Source of the DNA: Macrostomum hystrix
Lineage: Eukaryota > Platyhelminthes > Macrostomidae
Reading direction: 5' to 3'
NCBI GenBank assembly: GCA_950097015.1
Contig: CATNEN010000003.1
Span: forward strand, 4,009,501 to 4,073,500
Length of the DNA stretch: 64,000 nucleotides
Below, piece after piece: positions 21,363 to 31,300 of the stretch (the stretch's first letter is position 1; each line of letters starts with the position of its first letter). Made by a program: the position numbers and the translations under genes. Under the pieces are notes generated by a model that made no database searches, was not told the origin of the DNA, and saw only the letters and a list, made by a program, of their open reading frames with translations.

Positions 21363-22236
21363 TAAGAGACTAGATTTGTTATTATTTATTTAGCAGTCGC
21401 TCTCTAAATTTAAACTGTTTAACAGGATGCAAACTTTCATCTGTAATCTCCTACTTTAGGTTTAGGTTCATTCACTCGCTTACTGCAGTGTGTACTTTGA
21501 TTTATTTGATGCTAAAATGAAGGACTAAATGAATGGTCATTATTGACAATAAGAATGTGAATTAGACTTTAACAACCAGAAAACTAACCATAGTTAGAGG
21601 AAGGGGTCCCCATCACAAATTGTGATCCTCAAGACTGCGGTAAACATGGTATTAAACTTTGAAGTTGAAACTCGTGCTTTGCAGAGCAGAAGTTCATCTT
21701 TCTTCTTCTTTCAGTCAATGCTGCTAGCCATTTAGCAGTCAGCAATTAATTAACTACAGTTACGTGTCTTCCACAGAGTACCACCACCCCCTGTGCATTA
21801 CAGCTTTGATTAAATTTTCTTACACTATTAAGTCAGTCGCCAAATGAAGTGCGCGCTTGTGCCTTAGCGAGTAAATAGTGCGCTCTTGCGCATATGTCTG
21901 ACAGCGCGCTTATGCCACAGCGTGTCAAAAGTGCGCGCCTCTGCCAGTGCGCGCATGTGCCGCTGCGCGCTTATGAAGCGTTAATCCCGGTATTGGGTCA
22001 GTTTTTTTACCCCGATCCCGGGATTTGGGAAGCCCTAAAGACAATAATTACGACCGAGGCATGTAGCTTCGGCCACATGTTTTGTTAGGCAAGCGGCGAG
22101 ATTAAATATGCCATCCAGAGCCCGATTTGCCACGTAGCGTAATTTTATTAAAAGCGAATAGATGGTCTGTCCTATCTTCGTATCATTTTTTCTCCCCAGA
22201 TTTTTTCTGTTTTTTAACATCTCTGAAAAGTTTTAG
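21363..22236. other. Intron/intergenic sequence before exon A of copy 2
   Basis: 21530-21775 matches 12700-12945 (upstream of the 16-bp array of copy 1). 21980-22130 matches 13757-13910. A run of GTGCGCGC-type words lies at 21850-21975. No exon supported. Confidence 0.6.
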
Positions 22237-24323
22237 AATCGAGGCGGCGAACCACTACTGCATCCACGACAGCATGAAGGTCTTCTCCATGAACGCTGAC
22301 TCGGACCAGACAGAGACACTGTTGACGAGCCACGGAGATATGGAGCTCCACGTGCCGCGGCAGCGCTGCTTGTGGGACGTGAATATCAACCGCATGACGG
22401 AGCCGCTGCAGCTGGTGCTGAGTCTGCGCCGAGGCCGACTGTGGCAGGAGGCAGCGAACGCGACCGGCTGCCCGTCGGAGCTGAGTGTGGCTCTGCAGGG
22501 TGAGCGGACTGTTGCAGGACTGTGTCCTTCACCATTGAATGAGCAAATCAGTCACGCAAAGCAGATCCCTCCTCACTCCAGGATCTGGATTCCACCGAGA
22601 GTGGAGAGACGGCTCATCGTTACCGAAGGCCCCTCTGATTGTGCCAGTGTATGAAAGGTGAGCTCGATACTCTGAGTGTTTCTAGAATATCCAATTCGCA
22701 CACGAGAGATTCGCGAGTCATTGAGAATGCACCGAACTGGCTGCAGCTCGCAGCAGCTCATCGTCAGGTTCTCGACCGGAGATCTCCAGCCTGAGGCGGT
22801 CTGCGGTCGCATCGAGCTGACCATCGGCGTCGCCAAGAAGGGATACTGCGGCAGGAACATGCTGCTGCATCGACATCGCTGCCTCTTTGTCTCCGACGAG
22901 AAGCTAGAGCTGCCAGACCTGACTGGGACTGGAGCAGAGCTCGCTAGCATCTCCGGCATTGAGCAGCTGCGAGACCTTCTGAGCGACAGTGAGAGCTGAG
23001 TCGCAGCCTGTTTGTTCTTTCCTTCTGTCAGTTGAAAAGCCATATGTAGTCAATTTGCGACGCGATCATTTTAGATGAGAAGCGGAGAGCAAAGCACCCG
23101 TACAAAGCCCCTCTGAACCTGAGGGGCTCCACCAGAGTGGGGATTTTCCGCTGCACTGGCTCTAACTGGACATTTTACCTGAACTCCAGCAGCGATGGGT
23201 GTGCGGCGGCGCCGTTCGTTCAGGAAGGACAGAAAGGCCAGCAGAACTCCAGGTCTGTGAATATAGCACCGAGAGTCGCATTGCTGAGAAAGGGGAACTA
23301 TACCCCTTCCGCTTCTTTTACCTGCAATTCGAGGAGAAATTCCACAAGATTCCAGGAAATATCCCTTTTTAAGAGAAAGTGTGGAGAGGTTACAGATAGG
23401 TTTGCTTAATTAGGTGATCCGTTTTTAGTTGTTTCCACGTTAAAATGATCCTTAGTGAGATGTACAGTTCAGGTGTGTACTTTTATACTTATTGTGATGT
23501 CTTGCAATTCAAAAGCTTCATCAGCAGTAGAACTCACAAAAGGGGAGTTTCCCACAGAACGGGGCAACGCTAGCACGCGACACTCAAAGCTTTGCCAGCC
23601 TTCAATCTTTATCAGCACGTCACCCGAATGTGCCTGCATCATCTCCGACTTTTGTTGGTCACCGACCTTTATCTTGACGGAGCTGCTGGGCCTTCAACAA
23701 GTAATAGTTGACTTTAGGCCAATCAGCGAAAGTATAAAAAAGCTTTAGGGACTCCACAGCAAGCTGCATGCTGACGGTGCTGACGACATTGGGCTGGTGA
23801 CTGATTTATTGACATACTAGGCGAGGGTCCTGTGATTGAGCTTGGTCCCATATTGAGGCCTGATCATCGAGATGGGAGAAATTTGCATCAGGGTGTCCAT
23901 ATTCGGCTGGTGCCACTTGTTGAATAACCTTGGTCCCCTTGGTACAAAAACGGGCGGTGAAATGGCTTGTAGTCCTACTGTTAAAATTACTTTTTCATCC
24001 ATTCTATTTACAGAGAAAAGTCTACTGAGTTTATGTGCGCATCTATGAAGATAATTTCTGATAGCATTCATGAGCTGATGTTCTTAAACTGCAGCAGTTC
24101 AGCCAGATGTCTGCTCGGCTTTGACGAGACTCCCAGGCCCACACGGAGCGCCGCTATCGATGGCGAAAGTTCCAGGTGCAATGAAGCGCTTCAGGCAGCC
24201 TGTCGGTTTGAGAAATCGGGCAGTATAGTATTTCCAAAGGTACTTCTAATAGCCACACTGTCTTTTTTAATTGTTATAGTTATAGTAGCTGTATTTTTCG
24301 CGGTGCAAAAGTGGAAATTTTAG
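22237..24323 (+). CDS. Receptor-like family copy 2: CUB-like membrane protein with short tail
   Basis: Exons A 22237-22499, A2 22582-22657, B 22747-22988, C 23075-23252, D 24014-24323. Lengths of the first four equal those of all other copies and phases agree. The ectodomain is nearly identical to copies 1, 3, 4 and 5. Exon D carries ARCLLGFDETP, two further Cys, a helix VLLIATLSFLIVIVIVAVFF and a clipped tail, AVQKWKF. The sequence homologous to the longer tail of copy 4 continues after the stop as apparent 3' UTR, and 45 bp encoding one Cys before the helix are missing. The nearest upstream first exon (20666-20745) would create TGA if spliced to exon A, so the true first exon is unknown or the copy is 5'-defective. 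Confidence 0.6.
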
Positions 24324-24889
24324 CTGAAATGTGTTCAATGAGATTTAAATTATTCTTCTGAAAATGTGGTAGCCATGCACCAGGTAGCTATGCAGCACAG
24401 GTGTGCTCATGATGAGGCCCAAGCACTTGAGACTGAACCATTGACTTAATTTAAGATTTATTTTGACACATTTGCATCGAATTAATGGACTTGTCGAACA
24501 TAACAAATTTCTAAAGCGATAATGCAATTCATTTGAGATAATACCCTGAGATTAACCAATTTACTTCTTACTTTGTTGACCGCCCGCCCATGCCTGCGCG
24601 TGTGGGGTGGCTGATTTTATTGATTTATTTTGCACTGCATACATCCACCCCGCCCCCAGTGTTATCTCTCTCTTTCTCACTCAACCCTCTATTATTATAT
24701 GCGTGCAGTACATGTACATGCTCCCTCACCCTGTCAGTTTAATGTTATTAAAATATAAAGTCTGCGAACTGCAGCATGAGTCATCTGTTTTGCTGAGTCA
24801 ACAGCTAATTTCACAACACGTCTATTTTTTTGTTGACGTATCGAAAATTATGTTCATGAGTAGTTGGACCCCAAAAGCCAAGGAGCGCA
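24324..24889. other. 3' flank of copy 2; no gene seen
   Basis: 24360-24430 is the non-coding relic of the copy 4 tail codons. A + strand frame at 24607-24969 runs into the mariner inverted repeat and has no recognisable domain. Confidence 0.5.
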
Positions 24890-26554
24890 CAAATAACGTG
24901 ATTTTACACAGTCTTATAGCGGCAAGTCTCTTCTTTATATTAATTCAAATCTTTTTTCTAAGAGACTAAGGAAAGAGAAGTTATCAACGAAAAACTAACA
25001 GGACCTCAAACACAGACTTACAGTAAATCAACAAGCAAGCAAAAATGACCAACATTTGAGTGGTTGCGAATATGAAGTTTTCTCGTAGCAATTGAAACGC
25101 TCCTCTTCACTCGTCGGTGGGAATGCTTGACTTCTCAACGTAGTCACCGCCGAGCTGAAGGCATATTTGCCACCGACTGAACAAACCGTCAATAGCGTTG
25201 GTATAACTCTCGCGTGGAATTTTGTGGAGCAGGACATTCCGCACTGCCTGTTCGAGGTTGTCACGGTTCTCATGAACTTTACCTCGCAGATGCGACTTCA
25301 TTAGTGGAAATAAGGCGAAATCTGCTGGCGCCAGATCAGGCGAATACGGTGGATGAGGCAGAATATTAAACTTGAGTCTGCTGACAGCCTCAGAGGTCTT
25401 CTGTGCAGTATGGGGTCTGGCGTTGTCGTGGTGGAGAAGAAAGGGCTTGATTCCAACCCGACGCTTATTCCAGATTTCGACTTCAATTTTTCAAGGGAAG
25501 CAATATAGCACTCGGCATTGATGCTCTTCCCTGGCTCAAAAAATTCGATTGTAAGTGGTCCATTCCTGTCGAAGAACAAAGTCAGAAGCACCTTTTTGCA
25601 GTAAGGCTCTCGACGTGCCTTAACAGGGGGGTCTGAACCCCTGATTGTCCAAACCTTGGACTCCTGCTTGGTGGGGGGATCGAAGTGAGACACCCACGTC
25701 TCGTCACCAGTAACAACGATTTGCCGAAACGTTTCCCATCCACCATGTTGCCTGACGAGCTCCAGATTCTCCTGGCACACTCGCGGCCGCTGCTCTTTCA
25801 GGTCTGGTGTCAGAAGGCGTGGAATCCAGCGAGCGCTCAGCTTCACATAATCCATGCGGGTGAGACTTCGATGAACCGTTGATCGCGGAGTATTTAGCCT
25901 GTCAGCAATCTCTCTGATCGTCATTCGTGCGTCCTCATCAAGAAGATCCAGGATAGCGTCAGCCAGGACGTCAGAGTCTCGAACATGAGGGCGACCTGTC
26001 CTGAGCTGATCAGCAAGGTCCGTCCTTCCCGCTCGAAACTGTTCTATCCAAGGATAGATGGTCATTTTACTGACCGCGCAAGACCCATGAGCTGATGAAA
26101 GTTGCGCGTGAATCTCGGCTGCACTGTGCCCCGTCTTCCAAAGGGTGTAAATCACACTCCTCTGGGCAAAACTTTAATGCACATCCATGATCTTTGGCAC
26201 AGCAAGAAATAAGAAAAATAAGTTATCGTACTGAAGCCAAGTCCAAGTGAGAGATATGAAGATTTCATTACATCTTTTCCAGAGACAATTTCAAATTATA
26301 ACTTCATTATGATTTTTCCAGAGACATATCTTTGTCGCGGATTGAGAAATTGAGAAATTTTGGTTAAAAGAGTGACCTCAGTCGAAAGCACTTTCGTAGC
26401 ATTCCGATAGCTTGTTGATTTACTGTAAGTCTATGTTTGAGGTCCTGTTAGTTTTTCTCAATAACTTCTTTTTCCTTAGTCTGTTAGAAAAAAAATTGAA
26501 TTAATATAAAGAAGAGACTTGCCGCTATAAGACTGTGTAAAATCACGTTATTTG
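24890..26554 (-). mobile_element. Mariner-type transposon with ~145-bp inverted repeats
   Basis: Left repeat 24890-25036 and right repeat 26410-26554 are reverse complements with few differences (outer ends CAAATAACGTGATTTTACAC). They enclose a mariner transposase on the minus strand; total 1665 bp. The usual TA duplication is not obvious at these outer ends, so the true termini may lie slightly inside. Mariner repeats are commonly about 30 bp, so this length is unusual. Confidence 0.8.
25107..26155 (-). pseudogene. Mariner transposase (frameshifted)
   Basis: ATG at 26155. An N-terminal helix-turn-helix (VSKMTIYPWIEQFRAGRTDL, then RTGRP and STVHRSLTRM) leads into the catalytic region: ARWIPRLLT, VTGDETWVSHFD (first Asp), LTLFFDRNGPL. 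The frame breaks near 25490 in an A-run. Another frame then gives the second Asp region (HHDNARPH) and third Asp region (PPYSPDLAPADF), ending in MKSHLRGKVH...SSIPTDE at 25107. All three DDD positions are visible, so a single-base indel appears to be the main lesion. Belongs to the SETMAR/mariner-type group. Confidence 0.85.
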
Positions 26555-26656
26555 AACCATCAGAACAAAAGATATAATTAAAAGTAACACTACTTTTGGG
26601 ACAGCCTTCGTACATATATAAAATAAAACGAGCGATTCATATATATATATATAATA

Positions 26657-27200
26657 TCTAGAGAGACTATTTGAGAATCTAGAGAGACTAATTGAGGATC
26701 TAGAGAGACTATTTGAGAATCTAGAGAGACTATTTGAGGATCTAGAGAGACTATTTGAGGATCTAGAGAGACTATTTGAGGATCTAGAGAGACAATTAGA
26801 GAATCTAGAGAGACTATTTGAGAATCTAGAGAGACTATTTGAGAATCTAGAGAGAGTATTTGAGGATCTAGTGAGACTATTTGAGAATCTAGAGAGACTA
26901 TTTGAGGATCTAGAGAGACTATTTGAGGATCTAGAGAGACTATTTTGAGAATCTAGAGAGACTATTTGAGAATCTAGAGAGACTATTTGAGAATCTAGAG
27001 AGACTATTTGAGGATCTAGAGAGACTATTTGAGAATCTAGAGAGACTATTTGAGAATCTAGAGAGACTATTTGAGAATCTAGAGAGACAATTTGAGAATC
27101 TAGAGAGACTATTTGAGAATCTAGAGAGACTATTTGAGGATCTAGAGAGACAATTTGAGGATCTAGAGAGACAATTTGAGGATCTAGAGAGAGCACCTCT
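26657..27200. repeat. 21-bp tandem array, about 26 copies
   Basis: Unit GAGGATCTAGAGAGACTATT plus T, with GAGAATC variants. Same family as 16905-17240. Confidence 0.95.
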
Positions 27201-28326
27201 TAAGAGGGAATTGAAAATCTAGGTCGTGTTATGAATTATAAAATAACTGTCTGGATGCCTGGAATTAAAAAAAGCGCTGAAAACAGCTAGAAAAAATTGT
27301 TAAAATGCTAACATATATTACTCGTAAAAGACACTCGTAACTCGTAAGTGTCTTTTATATCTGTGCTAGAGACTGAACAGCCTAAAATAACATTTAGAGG
27401 TCAAGCGCAAAAGAAAAAGGAAATCTTCAGTTTTACACATTTTAAAGTATTGGAAAAAAATCGAGTCTTTGAATTGACCTGTGCGTGTGCTATAGAACGT
27501 AGACGAACGGTTATTTACCGCATCAGATTTATAAATCTGAATTCAGTATCTATAAAATCTCGCACTCGTAAAGTGCAAAGAAGAAAGTAAGTAAGCAAGG
27601 TAATGTATAGTTTTACAAGATTGAAACACTAAAAGATATTACGCTCAGGCAGGTAGGTTGGTGCTGCATTACAAAACATTAACAAAAGTATTTAGTTACA
27701 AGCAGATTGCAATAGTTGTATTCGTCGAGCCGCTCAGGTCTTGTTTCACTTGCTGGTTGAGGGAGCAGTGCCTGTCTGTGTTGTGTTGTGTGCGTGTTGT
27801 TTGTTTTAAGTTATTCAAGCTGCTAATTCTTATTCAGGCTTCAGCAAGAAGTTTACTTTCTTCAGCATTTAAGCCAGTCACGTGGCCAACACGCAGAATA
27901 AGACAGCAACTTTACTGGTAAAAGTACAGCGGAACTTCAAGCTTGAAGAAATTGTCTAGACTAGGGGGATGTTAACACCATATCCTCCTGCGCCTCCGAG
28001 AGTGGAGCGAATTCAGACAGAGGAAACCACGGAGTAATGTCTAAAAATAGAAACAATTGGAAATCACGCGGATTTTCCGTGGCCTACCCGCTCACAAGCG
28101 CACGTACACTGTCGTGAACAATGTGCATGCTTTAAAATAAAACGAACGAGACTTGGGTAGGTGGGTTGGGGTGGCTGAAACAGCGCAATTTATAAAGCTG
28201 CAAGTGGACACCTGAGTCATAGACTAATTCCTTGAATATACGCTCCCGCGTTGAATCACATTTTCGCAAAGCTTATTAATTATTTTCTTTTATTCAATTG
28301 CGTACAAAGCCAATATAGCACAAGCC
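27201..28326. other. Dispersed element flank, then intergenic sequence
   Basis: 27201-27500 matches 17245-17545. The rest is AT-rich without recognisable genes. It ends in the 5' region of the small gene at 28327. Confidence 0.55.
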
Positions 28327-31300
28327 ATGAGACAGAGCGGTGGCATTCAGAAGATGATTAATAAGGCTGGAGGTGAGCACGCTTGCTTGGTTGCTAGCTT
28401 CGATATCAACTAAGATTTTTTTATTATTTTGTTTTGATTGGTGCCATCGAACATAAGCCAATATTTGACACGGCTAACACAACAACATTGAGACTTGTAC
28501 TATTTACAAAGAATTTGAAAGTTCTTTGGGCAGAACTTAATTACAGTTTCAAAGCTAGATATGATTTGACCCATGCAAAGCCTTGACCCATAACTGGAAC
28601 CAGGTTATATTTACCAACACCCATAACTAGAACCAGGTTATATTTGCCAGCACCCATAACTGGAACCAGGTTATATTTGCCAACACCCATAACTGGAACC
28701 AGGTTATATTTGCCAGCACCCATAACTGGAACCAGGTTATATTTGCCAGCACCCATAACTGGAACCAGGTTATATTTGCCAGCACCCATAACTGGAACCA
28801 GGTTATATTTGCCAACACCCATAACTGGAACCAGGTTACATTTGCCAGCACCCATAACTAGAACCAGGTTATATTTGCCAGCACCCATAACTGGAACCAG
28901 GTTATATTTGCCAACACCCATAACTGGAACCAGGTTATATTTGCCAGCACCCATAACTAGAACCAGGTTATATTTGCCAACACCCATAACTGGAACCAGG
29001 TTATATTTGCCAACACCCATAACTGGAACCAGGTTATATTTGCCAACACCAATAACTAGAACCAGGTTATATTTGCCAACACCCATAACTGGAACCAGGT
29101 TATATTTGCCAACACCCATAACTGGAACCAGGTTATATTTGCCAGCACCCATAACTAGAACCAGGTTATATTTGCCAGCACCCATAACTAGAACCAGGTT
29201 ATATTTGCCAGCACCCATAACTGGAACCAGGTTATATTTGCCAACACCCATAACTGGAACCAGGTTATATTTGCCAACACCCATAACTAGAACCAGGTTA
29301 TATTTGCCAACACCCATAACTGGAACCAGGCTATATTTGCCAACACCATAACTGGAACCAGGTTATATTTGCCAGCACCCATAACTGGAACCAGGTTATA
29401 TTTGCCAGCACCCATAACTGGAACCAGGTTATATTTGCCAACACCCATAACTGGAACCAGGTTACATTTGCCAGCACCCATAACTAGAACCAGGTTATAT
29501 TTGCCAACACCCATAACTGGAACCAGGTTATATTTGCCAGCACCCATAACTGGAACCTGGTTATATTTGCCAACACCCATAACTGGAACCAGGTTATATT
29601 TGCCAGCACCCATAACTGGAACCAGGTTATATTTGCCAGCACCCATAACTGGAACCAGGTTATATTTGCCAGCACCCATAACTGGAACCAGGTTATATTT
29701 GCCAGCACCCATAACTGGAACCAGGTTATATTTGCCAGCACCCATAACTGGAACCAGGTTATATTTGCCAGCACCCATAACTGGAACCAGGTTATATTTG
29801 CCAGCACCCATAACTGGAACCAGGTTATATTTGCCAGCACCCATAACTGGAACCAGGTTATATTTGCCAGCACCCATAACTGGAACCAGGTTATATTTGC
29901 CAACACCCATAACTGGAACCAGGTTATATTTGCCAACACCATAACTGGAACCAGGTTATATTTGCCAACACCCATAACTGGAACCAGGTTATATTTGCCA
30001 GCACCCATAACTGGAACCAGGTTATATTTGCCAGCACCCATAACTGGAACCAGGTTATATTTGCCAGCACCCATAACTGGAACCAGGTTATATTTGCCAG
30101 CACCCATAACTGGAACCAGGTTATATTTGCCAGCACCCATAACTGGAACCAGGTTATATTTGCCAGCACCCATAACTGGAACCAGGTTATATTTGCCAGC
30201 ACCCATAACTGGAACCAGGTTATATTTGCCAACACCCATAACTGGAACCAGGTTATATTTGCCAACACCATAACTGGAACCAGGTTATATTTGCCAACAC
30301 CCATAACTGGAACCAGGTTATATTTGCCAGCACCCATAACTGGAACCAGGTTATATTTGCCAGCACCCATAACTGGAACCAGGTTATATTTGCAACCACT
30401 AAAGTTAAAATTAGGTCAGTCAGTCAATCAACTACAGCCTATCAATACATCTAGGCCCAAGCTGTGATCTGCACGTGAAGATCTCAAAGTCAAAATATCT
30501 GCGTTCAAAAAAAATTTCAGAGATTCTCCATGCTTCTCTGGCTAAGAATGAAGATTTCAAGCCTTCAGCAGAACCATCTCCTAGCATTGGCCAGGAAGCC
30601 AAGCCGAAAGTGAGCATTGCTGACGTGTATCCACGACTGATCAGGTCAACCCGCGCTTTCCCACCAATTGCTGGGCCTTGCTTGCTCAACTGGAAGTGAA
30701 AGTTCAGTTTCAACTGCGGATTGACGTTTGAGGATATTGACGGTTGAGGATATTGACAGTTGAGGATATTGACGGTTGAGGATATTGACGGTTGAGGATA
30801 TTGACAGTTGAGGATTGAGGATAATGACAGTTGAGGATATTGACAGTTGAGGATATTGACAGTTGAGGATATTGACAGTTGAGGATATTGACAGTTGAGG
30901 ATATTGACAGTTGAGGATATTGACAGTTGAGAATATTGACAGTTGAGGATATTGACAGTTGAGGATATTGACGGTTGAGGATATTGACGGTTGAGGATAT
31001 TGACAGTTGAGAATATTGACAGTTGAGGATATTGACAGTTGAGAATATTGACAGTTGAGGATATTGACAGTTGAGGATATTGACGGTTGAGGATATTGAC
31101 AGTTGAGGATATTGACAGTTGAGGATATTGACAGTTGAGAATATTGACAGTTGAGGATATTGACAGTTGAGGATATTGACGGTTGAGGATATTGACGGTT
31201 GAGGATATTGACGGTTGAGGATATTGACGGTTGAGGATATTGACAGTTGAGGATATTGACAGTTGAGGATTGAGGATAATGACAGTTGAGGATATTGACA

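Noticed and set aside
22500-22654. Read-through of exon A into IPPHSRIWIPPRVERRLIVT as one long exon
   Set aside because: Comparison with copy 1 shows the conserved frame downstream is SLPKAPLIV, reached by an 82-bp GT-AG intron, not the read-through frame.
26543-27196. 217-codon minus-strand frame of SLDSQIV/LSRFSN repeats
   Set aside because: Translation of the 21-bp array.
28541-30370. Long open frames on both strands (MGVGKYNLVPV-type and PAPITGTRLYL-type repeats)
   Set aside because: They follow from a stop-free 33-bp tandem unit. Both strands are open at once and there is no non-repeat coding context.
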